Positions 43,324-53,234 are shown, counted from the stretch's first letter. The stretch: DNA of 64,000 nucleotides from Candidatus Zixiibacteriota bacterium (GCA_022571845.1 JACZXB010000001.1:395037-459036); one strand, 5' to 3'. The notes: generated by a model from the sequence alone, not told the origin. Numbers and translations: made by a program.

Positions 43324-46300
43324 CTAAAAACGAATTTCCATCCAGATTTGAATCTGTCTGACATGGCTTTTGCGGCCGGAATTTGCGTCGTTTGTATCTT
43401 GCCAGGACCCCGATAGTCCGCCCCTTATTTGCCTGCTGAACGAATAGGAGATAGTTGGACGCACAGAAAAATCTGATTTATCCTGTGAAACGCGCTCATC
43501 ATCTCCCGATTCTGATTTCGATGTTATGCTTTTGCTAGCGCTATACTTGAACGTCAAGTCAATGTTAACTGTTGATGTAAATTTCAGGCGGCCAAAAATA
43601 GGAATTCTTATACCTCCGGGAGAAGAAAAAGTATATTTTGTGGTCGCAGCAATTGTTCTACGATTTGAATTAGTCTTTGACTGAAACTGTCCGTCCCCCG
43701 TGCTGCGCTTTATTGACTCCTCGGTGCTATAGCTGTATGAACCAGAAAGGGACAACGAGCGCCACACCTTAAAGTTTATTGACAACAGAGGGCTGAAACT
43801 CGATGACGTAGACTTCTTGATGTCAAAACCGCCAACTATATCACTGGTTCTCTGTTCCTTTCTGCTAAAGCCCGTCCTTGGTGAGAAAATACTTATCATC
43901 CTGTTTACCATGCCTTTGATAAGGGGCAGCGACTTGAACTTTGAAATCCTGATAGATAAATCCGGCCAGTTGGTAGTACGAGAACGATAACGGGGTCCCT
44001 GTTTTACTAAGTCGAGGGTTTCAGAACGGCTGAATTTGACAGTAGTCTTAATTCCGCCAAAAAGTCCAAATCCGGAATTTAGGCTATACACCTGGGATTC
44101 ACCTGAAGACGCTGCACGAGTATCCGCGCTGCTTATCGACACGTCTAATTCACGTTCTATTCCGAAGCGGTACATGAGCCCGGGGCGCTCCAGCATTCCC
44201 GGCACAAAGTTATTGAATCCTTTTTTGTAACTGTAATTTACCGGCTCTATCCAGCCTGTCAAAAATCTCAGAAACGCTTTCGGCTTTGAAACAAGCGATG
44301 AAAATACTGATGGCCCGTCTTTCTTGTTTTCGTCTTCCTGCTTTTTGTCTTGTTCTTTATCGACTTTATTTTGGTCATTATTCTTGTCTTCGGATACCTT
44401 CTCATCGGGAATATTTCTTGTCCGGCGCCCACCGCGTCTTCTGAAGCCCTGCCGCTCACTGACAGATTGTGCACTCATTGCGAACAGTGCTCTGTGATTG
44501 AATGTGCCTGCCATGCCCCAGCCCTGAGTAAGAGTGGAACGTCGCGTCAGTGAACTTCGGTCCAAATTATCATTATATGTTGCATCGAAACTGTAGGTCC
44601 CGGTCAGCCAGGATAACAGTTTCGGGTCGTACTTAAGATTAAATCTCTGCCGGTAAGTAGTTTCGACGCCAAGTTTGAAATCTTTCGATGAGAGTGTGAT
44701 ATTTATATTATTAAGGTCTGTCAGGTCTCTTTTGGTACTGTAATTAAAACTGCTGGTAAGATTATCAAAGAAATTGTATCTGACATCAATGCCACCGGAG
44801 AAATCCCGCGATGCTGACGATGTAATGTTCCGGTTAATATCTTCAGTGATTCTTAGAGTTCTACTGTATGAAGCTGACAGTCTCCAGCTCTTTGGGTATA
44901 ACGATAATCTGGAACCACTGATTTTTTTGGCAAAAGGAATCCATTTGGTCCAGAAAAATATCGGAGCAGTGGGGACTTTCGTTATGCCCAGGTCAAAGCC
45001 AGATTTTAGATTATAATTCTCACCGAAAGTAAAAGGAGAGTTGACTGACGTCCCTTCGGTTCTGCTGTATGAAAAACTTATTGATTGTCTGTTGAGAAAT
45101 AGGTTAAACAGAGGATTCGAGCCTTTTTTATTAAAGTTCTCTGATATCGAAAAAGTTTGAGTTTGACTGATGGTTCTCTCTTCTTCGCGAACTTCCTCTG
45201 GCAAGACAACGTCGGACCTGGTCCTTAGCAAAGGCGTCGTAATACTCTTGGTGAACCTATATGATACGGGCAGTTTGGCGCCCCATGACGGGGGCAAGAA
45301 TTTGTGGGCATTCATTGACCAGCCGAAACTATAATTTGTGCTTGTCCTTCCGCTGCCCAGGTTATTGTTGGAGCCTCCTCTGGTAGCGGTAGAGAGTCCC
45401 CTGAAAAAGGCATCGCGGCTCTGAACCTGAAAATTATAATTAATCAGGTCAGCAATATTGCCCGAAGCTGATAATCTAATAGCCGTTCCGACATTTTTGC
45501 GAACATCGGTGACCCGCAACTCATCCAGCCAGACCTCTCCATCAACCGGATCTTTAAACGTGCTAACCAAACCTGCTGAGAAAAAGAGGATTTCATTCAG
45601 GTTTGGGTCCCCAAACACGCGATATTTGTCATTAGATATATCAACCGACTTGTTTCTTTGTTCTTTAGGAAAAGTTCTTTGCACTGAGTCTTTGAAGGCG
45701 GTGATTTCATCAAAATCCAGCAGAACCCAGTTACGTTCGTCCCATCGCGGATAGAGTTTAGTGTGAAACTCATAGAAGTTTTCAGGATTTGTGCCTAATC
45801 TGAAGAAAAAGGTGATACTGTCTTGAGAGTTAGTAGCCAGGCTGTCGTCAATGCCGCCATATACATACATTCGCATCTTTCCATAGCCGGAATAGCGGTC
45901 GACAGTAAACAAATTTTTGATAGCGAAGCAGGTGTCCCTCGGCTGCAAAATAGGAAAGCCTAAGAGAAGTCCGCCTCTTGGCTCTGCCACATTGGTAGCC
46001 GGGTCTACATACTGCTCCACTCCTGGAGGAGGATTGTCTCTGAACTCTACGTTGTCTTCTTCGCTTATTTGGGCTACCAGGAACGAAGTTTTCAGGGTGT
46101 CGTCAAGAACTTGATTACTCTGTTCGATAATCACCGAGTCCTGCCAGTTGGATTGTACAAAATACCAGTTTGCGACTTCGACTGTATCTTCCAAAGTGTC
46201 GCCCAGTGCACTTTCAAACCATATTCTTACATGGCTGATGTTTGCCCAATCGGGGAGAATGTTACCTTGTATTGAATATAAATCCGGTGCAATCGATTGC

Positions 46301-49300
46301 GGCTCGAGAATCGGTATGCGATATGTATTAAATTGCCTATCTTCAGCCGCGGTCACCGGCCAGGCTGTATTCGGAACCAGAAAGGGAGTGTTTTCGAGGT
46401 CAACTACAAACGAGAAATAGGAATTTAAGTCTTTGAACCCTTGTGGTGAGAGAGCTTCTTCGTCGGGAATGCCCAGATATTCTGCATCTCGGATATTGCC
46501 TTCGGTTCCGTTAAGCCAGCGATAATAGTTCTTGGGATCACCCCAGTTAATGGCATCACACGTCCCCTGGTCGGCATAAGGACATTTACCTTCACCTCGG
46601 AAGTAGAAGTTATCCCCGGCAGGGTCACCATCGGTATCGTCTCCCCAAAACCGACTGGCAGAGTCCGGTTCAGGATCTGGTAATAAATCTAACCCCACAT
46701 CCTCCAAGCTATCTACAAATCCATTTGGATTTGAGTCTTCCGAGTCAGCCAGTCCGTCGCCGTCGACATCTTCGCTTATAGAGCCAAAATCAAAATGCAG
46801 CTTGCCTCTTTTTCCTCTGGCGCGAAACTCAAATAATTGCAAACGGTTAGCATCAATTCTTCCCCTAAAATACCGTGTAATTCCTGCCCAGGATCTGGTC
46901 AGGCTGTCTGCATTAATCGGGTCAGGTTTGAAAATCAGTCGTAAAGTTCTAATACTTTGCCCTGTAGTCCGATTTGCGTCACGGTCATATACATCTTCCA
47001 CTCGGGTCACATCCGCCCCCAGAGTCGGGGTATGCCATAATAGTCTTCCCAGGGTATAACTGGAAATACTATCTTTTACCTGCACCGGGAGGGCTGACTG
47101 CCTCCAGGCTGTTCTGGCAGTTGACAAAGTCAGTTGTTCGATGGCAGCCTCGAAGTCATCCACAAACGCTTCACCCCCGACGTTCGGATTTGGATATGAA
47201 CGCGCCACTTCTCCGGTAATTGACAGAGCAGATGGCACAGATGTTTCTATCAGTGGAAGAGCATTGGCCAGCTTTGTTAAAAAGTTGGGGTAAAGCTTAA
47301 GGGAGGCGTCGAAATCAACAATTGCCATCTTTGATGTTTCCTGGCCAACTCTTGGTTTTCTCTGCTGAGCTTTATCCGATTTGTAAAGAATGGTCGTGCC
47401 GAACTGGAAATTCTTGCTCCACTCGTACTCTGCCCTAAATCCCAGCAGGGATTTCTTTTGAACTGCCAAAAAGCCTGTATATTCAAAATCTATCACCAGT
47501 TCCGCATTCGGATCAACTGCTTCGTCTGAGAGCAATGTAATCTGCCCGAAATCATAGTTTATGTTGTAATCCTCGCCTTTTTTCAGAAGTCTGCCGTTAA
47601 GAGTCAACCGCTCGGAATTTTCGATTATGTTTGGCCTGTTCAGCCGGATAATTGAACTTCTTATCTTGGTAGAAATTTGAATAAAATATTTACTGGCTTC
47701 TAAACGACTTGTTCTCGAAACATAGTTGTACAGATCCGGGGCTTTATCGTCCAGAGGGACGGTAGAATCACCATTCACGTCGACGAAAACGGTGTCGGAG
47801 TTGAACGGTTCTCGTGACGGAAAGATTAGAAGTCCCCAGTCGCTTCGCCAGATTTCTGAGCGGTCGTCAACTTTTCCGTTCGAAACTCTTTTACTCAGCG
47901 TATATTGGTCAAGCCCGAGAATTTCTATGTACGGCTGTGATTCGCCGTCTGTATCCTGATAATCCAGACTTGAGGTTGTATTTTCCCGTTTGGAAAGACC
48001 TTTGAAAACCTTTACATTTAGATCTTCAATATTGGCGCCTCGCTGGCGAAGGTCGTAGACATTTCTCCACATTAGTTTCCAAGTCGCAAAGTCTGGCAGG
48101 GCATTGTCTGATTTGATAAGTTTTAAGTTAAGAGTGTCAACATTGTTAATTTCACCAAACGTGACAATTGAACTTCCCCTTTGAACTTCCATGTATATTG
48201 CAAGCGCCCGGTTATCCAGCCTGCGGGAGTTGAATACCACATAGTAAATTCCTTTTTGAATATCCTGCTCATAAGTAAATTCAGTTCCATAATTGAGTTG
48301 ATTGACTCCATATTGAGGTTTGAAATCTTCTGCAGCAGCGGCATTTGGTGACTGAGGCTTGACGTTAATTATCGCAGGAATGGTACTGCTTTGCTTATCT
48401 CTGTCGGTTTCCTGCTCATAGACGAAGAGCTTTATTATCGAGTCACCAGGGAATAATTCTTTATCAAAAAATGTTGTGACATTAGCCGTGTCTACTAACG
48501 TTACAGTATCAAGTCCCAGGTCAAAAATTCTGTTGTCAGCATAGTTGTTGTCACGGATAAAAGTAGCGTTTTCATCCCCTGATGCCGTAAAAGATGTCTT
48601 TTCTGCATTACCTTTTTCCTGCGACGCAATGGCAGTGAGTGTAAGGTTGCCTATCTGGGCCGTGGCTTTCAAACCAAATAGACCTCTGATGCGAGCAGAA
48701 TAACCTACGAACTGCGTATTAGGTAGTGACAGAGTTGTGTTGCCTGCTTCAATCGATTGAAGAACGTCATCCTCATCTCCCCGGTAACGAATCTGGATTC
48801 TATTTGCCAGAGGAATGTCTGTCTGGCTGTCCTGAGAAACTTTGACAGTTATCTTGGTTCCAATAGTACCGGTAATGTCAAAACGGGATACTTGATCCAT
48901 GCTCAGAGATGGAAACTTATTTTGTCTGAGAAGGTTGGACTGTCCGTCAGTCCATTGAGAACGGCCGGATAGTGTTATCTTTCTGAATCCGGAAACTTGA
49001 AGGCCGGCACCACCCTCACCAAAAATTTTCTTCAGTCGCTTCGGCAATGCAACACTCACTCCGAGTCCTCTGCCTCGTCTGTCTTTTTGTAAGCCCGCTG
49101 CCTTGTGACGGAACATCAAATCTCTATGTTGTCTCAGGTAGAGATCGAGACTGAGTTTATTAAACTCCTGTGCATCAAGAGAAATTGGCACGAGCTCCCA
49201 GGAATCACGTCCCCTCCTATAAAATACAGAATTGAATGTCAGGGAATTATTTGCAAAGCTTGAGCTAACAACCTTTGGAGTTAAAACTAACCGCCGGGTC

Positions 49301-49521
49301 AGAATCGGATTAGTCTTTGGTAACATCGCTGCAGAAAAGCTGTAGTCCGGTTCTGTAAAGGGAGAAATCCAGGATGTGGGCATTTCGAAGCTTGCCTGGA
49401 AGCCTATCTGTGCTTCGGCACGTTGATAAAGACAGACTGCTACTGTCAGCCAGAAGAGTATTCGGCCACAGGAACGTATATGATGATAGATACCGTTCAA
49501 AAACTTATCCATGTTATACAT
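43324..49521 (-). CDS. sprA: SprA, type IX secretion outer-membrane translocon
   Basis: 2065 residues, among the largest single-chain barrels. A signal peptide ends about residue 37 (AEAQ). The N-terminal part shows family features such as RRLVLTP and LPNTQFVGYSARIRGLFGLKATAQIGNLTLTAIASQEKGN. The middle has calcium-like acidic inserts (DVDGDGLADSEDSNPNGF). The remainder consists of many long beta strands forming the 36-strand barrel, and it ends in RQIQIWMEIRF. In Bacteroidetes SprA exports folded cargo with C-terminal sorting domains. No other T9SS gene lies in the window. The ATG at 49521 has no nearby ribosome-binding site; an AAGGAGGAG stands 33 nt upstream. Confidence 0.93.
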   Translation of the reverse strand: MYNMDKFLNGIYHHIRSCGRILFWLTVAVCLYQRAEAQIGFQASFEMPTSWISPFTEPDYSFSAAMLPKTNPILTRRLVLTPKVVSSSFANNSLTFNSVFYRRGRDSWELVPISLDAQEFNKLSLDLYLRQHRDLMFRHKAAGLQKDRRGRGLGVSVALPKRLKKIFGEGGAGLQVSGFRKITLSGRSQWTDGQSNLLRQNKFPSLSMDQVSRFDITGTIGTKITVKVSQDSQTDIPLANRIQIRYRGDEDDVLQSIEAGNTTLSLPNTQFVGYSARIRGLFGLKATAQIGNLTLTAIASQEKGNAEKTSFTASGDENATFIRDNNYADNRIFDLGLDTVTLVDTANVTTFFDKELFPGDSIIKLFVYEQETDRDKQSSTIPAIINVKPQSPNAAAAEDFKPQYGVNQLNYGTEFTYEQDIQKGIYYVVFNSRRLDNRALAIYMEVQRGSSIVTFGEINNVDTLNLKLIKSDNALPDFATWKLMWRNVYDLRQRGANIEDLNVKVFKGLSKRENTTSSLDYQDTDGESQPYIEILGLDQYTLSKRVSNGKVDDRSEIWRSDWGLLIFPSREPFNSDTVFVDVNGDSTVPLDDKAPDLYNYVSRTSRLEASKYFIQISTKIRSSIIRLNRPNIIENSERLTLNGRLLKKGEDYNINYDFGQITLLSDEAVDPNAELVIDFEYTGFLAVQKKSLLGFRAEYEWSKNFQFGTTILYKSDKAQQRKPRVGQETSKMAIVDFDASLKLYPNFLTKLANALPLIETSVPSALSITGEVARSYPNPNVGGEAFVDDFEAAIEQLTLSTARTAWRQSALPVQVKDSISSYTLGRLLWHTPTLGADVTRVEDVYDRDANRTTGQSIRTLRLIFKPDPINADSLTRSWAGITRYFRGRIDANRLQLFEFRARGKRGKLHFDFGSISEDVDGDGLADSEDSNPNGFVDSLEDVGLDLLPDPEPDSASRFWGDDTDGDPAGDNFYFRGEGKCPYADQGTCDAINWGDPKNYYRWLNGTEGNIRDAEYLGIPDEEALSPQGFKDLNSYFSFVVDLENTPFLVPNTAWPVTAAEDRQFNTYRIPILEPQSIAPDLYSIQGNILPDWANISHVRIWFESALGDTLEDTVEVANWYFVQSNWQDSVIIEQSNQVLDDTLKTSFLVAQISEEDNVEFRDNPPPGVEQYVDPATNVAEPRGGLLLGFPILQPRDTCFAIKNLFTVDRYSGYGKMRMYVYGGIDDSLATNSQDSITFFFRLGTNPENFYEFHTKLYPRWDERNWVLLDFDEITAFKDSVQRTFPKEQRNKSVDISNDKYRVFGDPNLNEILFFSAGLVSTFKDPVDGEVWLDELRVTDVRKNVGTAIRLSASGNIADLINYNFQVQSRDAFFRGLSTATRGGSNNNLGSGRTSTNYSFGWSMNAHKFLPPSWGAKLPVSYRFTKSITTPLLRTRSDVVLPEEVREEERTISQTQTFSISENFNKKGSNPLFNLFLNRQSISFSYSRTEGTSVNSPFTFGENYNLKSGFDLGITKVPTAPIFFWTKWIPFAKKISGSRLSLYPKSWRLSASYSRTLRITEDINRNITSSASRDFSGGIDVRYNFFDNLTSSFNYSTKRDLTDLNNINITLSSKDFKLGVETTYRQRFNLKYDPKLLSWLTGTYSFDATYNDNLDRSSLTRRSTLTQGWGMAGTFNHRALFAMSAQSVSERQGFRRRGGRRTRNIPDEKVSEDKNNDQNKVDKEQDKKQEDENKKDGPSVFSSLVSKPKAFLRFLTGWIEPVNYSYKKGFNNFVPGMLERPGLMYRFGIERELDVSISSADTRAASSGESQVYSLNSGFGLFGGIKTTVKFSRSETLDLVKQGPRYRSRTTNWPDLSIRISKFKSLPLIKGMVNRMISIFSPRTGFSRKEQRTSDIVGGFDIKKSTSSSFSPLLSINFKVWRSLSLSGSYSYSTEESIKRSTGDGQFQSKTNSNRRTIAATTKYTFSSPGGIRIPIFGRLKFTSTVNIDLTFKYSASKSITSKSESGDDERVSQDKSDFSVRPTISYSFSRQIRGGLSGSWQDTNDANSGRKSHVRQIQIWMEIRF

Positions 49522-49566
49522 GCCATACCAAACAGTTATCTATCTCTCTATATACTCCTCCTTGGG

Positions 49567-50520
49567 CTAAAATTGGCCGATTTGTATGACTTCTTCTTCA
49601 AGTAATATACCAAATTTTTCCGAAACGCGCTTCTTCATAATGTCCGCAAGCTTACGAATATCTGAGGAAGTTGCATTACCTTTGTTTACTATAATATTAG
49701 CGTGCTTTTCAAAAACCTCTGCTCCGCCTACTTTTAAGCCCTTGCATCCAGCCTCTTCAAGTAGTCTTCCGGCGGGAAGTTTCCCGTGTTTTTCTTTCGG
49801 GTCCGGAATATTCTTGAAAAAACTGCCGGCACATTTTCCTTCAACTGGATGCTTTTTGGCTCTTATTGCAATAATTTCATCAATTTTGGACCTGATTACA
49901 GTTTTTTCTCCGGCAGAAAACTGGAATAGAGCATCAATTACGACTTCATTGGACCTCTTCAACAAGGAGTCTCTATAGCCAAATTTGCAGTAGTTTGCAT
50001 CAACTTTCTTAACATTTCCATCCATATCAACCAGAGTAATTTCCTTGATAATATCAGCTATTTCACCGCCGTAAGCACCGGCATTTCCGTATATGGCTCC
50101 GCCGACTAAACCAAATATACCTGAAGCAAACTCTAGACCAGTCAACGAGTTATCAGCAGAAAAGTTTATCAAAGCCATCAATTCTTCGCCAGCTCCGGAG
50201 AATATGAGATTCTTACCAATTAGCTCAAGCCCGGTAACATCAACTTTGATCATTAGCCCTTCAAAGCCGTAATCAGAGACCAATAGATTTGAGCCGCCAC
50301 CAACAATGAACAAAGGAATTTGCAAATGATGAGCGGTTTTTATTGATTCCGAAACTTCCTCTGCAGATTTAACTGTCAGGAAATACTGGGCTGGTCCACC
50401 GGTTTTGAAAGTTGTGAAGCTCCCCAATTCTCTATCAAATTCCAGCTCGTTGCCAAACGCTTCAATCATTTCAGAGCGAGACAAACTCTGTTTAACTGTA
50501 AGATTTTCAACCATTTCCAT
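49567..50520 (-). CDS. murB: UDP-N-acetylenolpyruvoylglucosamine reductase
   Basis: Makes UDP-N-acetylmuramate for peptidoglycan. 317 residues. FAD-binding GGGSNLLVSDYGFEGLMI and GLEFASGIFGLVGGAIYGNAGAYGGE are clear. The catalytic Ser is in AGSFFKNI and the terminal Glu region is FGILLEEEVIQIG. The Tyr of YRDS is present. It is followed by sprA after 45 bp. The promoter at 50531-50559 would give a leader of only about four bases. Confidence 0.97.
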   Translation of the reverse strand: MEMVENLTVKQSLSRSEMIEAFGNELEFDRELGSFTTFKTGGPAQYFLTVKSAEEVSESIKTAHHLQIPLFIVGGGSNLLVSDYGFEGLMIKVDVTGLELIGKNLIFSGAGEELMALINFSADNSLTGLEFASGIFGLVGGAIYGNAGAYGGEIADIIKEITLVDMDGNVKKVDANYCKFGYRDSLLKRSNEVVIDALFQFSAGEKTVIRSKIDEIIAIRAKKHPVEGKCAGSFFKNIPDPKEKHGKLPAGRLLEEAGCKGLKVGGAEVFEKHANIIVNKGNATSSDIRKLADIMKKRVSEKFGILLEEEVIQIGQF

Positions 50521-50530
50521 TTACTCTATC

Positions 50531-50559
50531 AATATATCAACATTTCGGCATCAAATCAA
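50531..50559 (-). promoter_or_regulatory. Promoter for murB-sprA with almost no leader
   Basis: TTGATT (50559-50554), a 17-nt spacer and TATATT (50536-50531). Predicted start is near 50524, four bases before the murB ATG at 50520. Confidence 0.5.
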
Positions 50560-50639
50560 CATAATTAAGGATTGTAACCCTCTGGTCAGTAATCAATTAG
50601 CTTGAGAATTATACACCAGAAGTTGAATTTCTGCCCAAA

Positions 50640-50990
50640 TTAACCTGAGCTGTCTTTTCCTGAAGGAGGTTTTGGATCTTCTGATTTTGACTCTGATTTA
50701 GCTGAGGAATCTTCTGCTGAGACTGACTTCTTGCTTTCATCAACAAAGTTCATTCTTAGCTCATATAACGAGCGGCTGATGAAACCGGATTCTTCGTCCG
50801 ACAGGTTGCCTTTCATTTTGGTTTCAAGCATTGCCAATATGTCGATTGTTGTCTGAGCTATAGTCATGTCTCTTTCCACTTTACCTGTAACAGGTGAGAC
50901 AATCTTACCCATCTGCTGCATAGCGGCAGTTTTCAGTGAAAAGACTAACTGAAACAAATGTACATTTATATTTTCGGGATTGTTAGAAAT
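50640..50990 (-). CDS. DUF1844 protein, probable ATT start
   Basis: A short cytoplasmic protein of unknown role, widespread in FCB and delta-proteobacterial genomes. The family core LFQLVFSLKTAAMQQMGKIV...TIDILAMLETKMKGNLSDEESGFISRSLYELRMNFVD is intact, and the last 30 residues are Ser/Glu/Lys-rich. The first canonical start in frame is a TTG at 50957, which would remove residues usually present before LFQLV and has no ribosome-binding site. A GGAG at 51002-50999 lies 8 nt before an ATT at 50990, in frame. This gives 116 residues. I prefer the ATT, but it needs proof. It follows recG by 43 bp. Confidence 0.75.
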   Translation of the reverse strand: MSNNPENINVHLFQLVFSLKTAAMQQMGKIVSPVTGKVERDMTIAQTTIDILAMLETKMKGNLSDEESGFISRSLYELRMNFVDESKKSVSAEDSSAKSESKSEDPKPPSGKDSSG

Positions 50991-51033
50991 ATTACTTGCT
51001 CCGATTCTTCTTCAAACTTTTTATTGATGAAAT

Positions 51034-53136
51034 CTATCCACCGGTCAAATGGATTTCTTTAGTCTGACTAATCTTTTCTAAGTGATTTTTGATGTTAATA
51101 TAATCATTGTCTTTACTAAAATTGTTTTTAGTGTCAAAAAGTCTACTTAAAAGTTTGTTCGACATTTCGATGAGTTTTTGGTCTCTGGCAATATTGGCAA
51201 TGCGGAATTCCGGCAGTCCTGACTGGCGGGTACCGAACAGTTCACCGGGACCGCGCAGGTCCAGGTCTGCCTCGGAAATCTTGAAGCCATCACTTGTCGA
51301 AACAAAATATTCAAGGCGTTTGCCAGAAATGTCCGAAGTTGTCGGATAAACAATTGCTACTACGATTGATTCTTTTTGGCCGCGTCCCACCCTGCCTCTT
51401 AACTGATGCAATTGTGACAGACCGAATCTCTCGGCGTGTTCGATTATCATTATCGAGGCGTTGGGATTGTCGATGCCGACCTCGATTACGGTCGTGGCAA
51501 AGAGAATATCGATTTTGCCTTTTTTGAACTGCTTAAGTATTTTTTCACGAGATGCCGACTTCACCCGGCCGTGTACAATTGCTGTCCTGCAATCGCTAAA
51601 GACGTCTGTCGCCAATTCCTTGAAGGAATCTTCCACAGAGCGAAGTTCCATCTTATCTGAGCGTTCTATCAGCGGATAAATTATGTAAGCCTGTCCCCCT
51701 TTTTTTACTTCGTCCCGAACGTACTCATAAACTTTATCGCGCGAGGTGCTCTTTCTCTGAACTGTACGGATTGGTTTTCTGCCAGGGGGCATAGTTGAGA
51801 TCGTTGAAATATCAAGGTCACCGTAAAGAGTAAGCGCCAGGGTTCTGGGAATCGGGGTGGCGGTCATCAAAAGCAGGTCAGGATTATCCCCTTTGGCATA
51901 GAGTTTACTGCGCTGCTCAACTCCGAAGCGGTGTTGCTCATCTATTATTACCAAACCAAGCCTGGAGAATTCAATGTAGTCATAAATCAAAGCGTGAGTT
52001 CCGAAAAGAACCCGGATTGAACCCTCGGCGCATTTCGCAGCGATTTCTCTTTTCTCTGAATCCTTAGTTGTCGATGTTACCAGGGCTGTTGATATTCCCA
52101 GATTTCGTAAATTTTCCTGCCAATTGCTAAAATGCTGTTCAGCCAGGATTTCAGTGGGTGCCATGAAAGCTGTTTGAAGCTTATTTTCAGCCGCGTATAC
52201 TGCCGAGACTACTGCTACTACCGTTTTGCCACAGCCGACATCTCCCTGCAAAAGACGGGACATAGGCTGCTTTGATTGTAAGTCAGAAAAAATTTCAGAG
52301 ATTACTTCTGTCTGACCACGAGTCAGCTTGAATGGAAGCGAGCTATAAAACTTTTCGGTCAATTTTCCCGGCTCTTCAAAATTATGTTCTTTTCTGATTT
52401 TTCTCTTTCTCTCTTTTCGTCTGAAGACAAGATACTGGAATGTGAGCAGTTCATCGAAAGCAAGCCGCTTTCTGCAGATGTCGATTGCCTGGCGATCATC
52501 AGGATAATGTATCTTTTCAATGGCCGGGAAAATCTCCATCAGCCCAAACTGGCTGCGGACTTCTTCGGGCAGAAAATCTGCCAATTTTTCGGTGAGGTTG
52601 GCAAATATCAAATTCGTCAGATAACGTATCGCCTTACTGGACAGACCGACCTGATTGAGATCTGATGTTTGGGGATAGACCGGAATAATACGGCCGGAGT
52701 GTATCAACTTGTCGCTGTCATCTTCGAGGCGCTCAAGGTCCGGGTGAATCAGCTGTTTGCCGTGGTAATAGCTGACTCTGCCGGTAGCGGCCAAAATCAT
52801 GTTCTTTTTGAAAAAGTTTTTCCAGTACTGGGCGCCGTCGAAAAAAACTAATTGAATGTCACCGGTTTCATCTCCCAGTATGGCTTCGTAGCGACGGCGC
52901 TTGCCGCCATAGAGCTGTCCGTGGGCTCTTACTTTACCGATAAAAGTAGCGATTTCGTCAACTCTCAGGTCTTTAATCGGTAAGATAGTTGTGCGGTCGA
53001 GGTAGCCGCGCGGAAAATAAAAGAGCAGGTCCCGAACTGTTGTCATGCCGTGCGAGGCCAGTACTTCGGCCTTTCTGGGGCCGACTCCCTTGATGAACTG
53101 CAGCGGTGAATCGAGTTTTAGCTCTGCCATGGCCAT
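51034..53136 (-). CDS. recG: ATP-dependent DNA helicase RecG
   Basis: Remodels stalled forks and Holliday junctions. 700 residues. The N-terminal wedge domain has FIKGVGPRKAEVLASHG. Helicase motifs are GDVGCGKTVVA (Walker A), DEQHRFGVEQR, MTATPIPRTL, TTVIEVGIDNPNA and HQLRGRVGRG. The start MAMAEL lies 98 bp from the tRNA-Sec gene, which is transcribed in the other direction. Confidence 0.98.
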   Translation of the reverse strand: MAMAELKLDSPLQFIKGVGPRKAEVLASHGMTTVRDLLFYFPRGYLDRTTILPIKDLRVDEIATFIGKVRAHGQLYGGKRRRYEAILGDETGDIQLVFFDGAQYWKNFFKKNMILAATGRVSYYHGKQLIHPDLERLEDDSDKLIHSGRIIPVYPQTSDLNQVGLSSKAIRYLTNLIFANLTEKLADFLPEEVRSQFGLMEIFPAIEKIHYPDDRQAIDICRKRLAFDELLTFQYLVFRRKERKRKIRKEHNFEEPGKLTEKFYSSLPFKLTRGQTEVISEIFSDLQSKQPMSRLLQGDVGCGKTVVAVVSAVYAAENKLQTAFMAPTEILAEQHFSNWQENLRNLGISTALVTSTTKDSEKREIAAKCAEGSIRVLFGTHALIYDYIEFSRLGLVIIDEQHRFGVEQRSKLYAKGDNPDLLLMTATPIPRTLALTLYGDLDISTISTMPPGRKPIRTVQRKSTSRDKVYEYVRDEVKKGGQAYIIYPLIERSDKMELRSVEDSFKELATDVFSDCRTAIVHGRVKSASREKILKQFKKGKIDILFATTVIEVGIDNPNASIMIIEHAERFGLSQLHQLRGRVGRGQKESIVVAIVYPTTSDISGKRLEYFVSTSDGFKISEADLDLRGPGELFGTRQSGLPEFRIANIARDQKLIEMSNKLLSRLFDTKNNFSKDNDYINIKNHLEKISQTKEIHLTGG

Positions 53137-53199
53137 AGATTGAGCCGTTATAGCGGTTTAGTCAATCATAAAGTTGATTTTGTGACTATGGTTCAGCCG

Positions 53200-53228
53200 T
53201 TTACAAAATGCTATTTAGTGCTTATTTT
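53200..53228 (+). promoter_or_regulatory. Promoter for tRNA-Sec, +1 on the first tRNA base
   Basis: TTTACA (53200-53205), a 17-nt spacer and TATTTT (53223-53228). Standard spacing puts +1 at 53235, the first base of the tRNA. Confidence 0.5.
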
Positions 53229-53234
53229 AGAATT

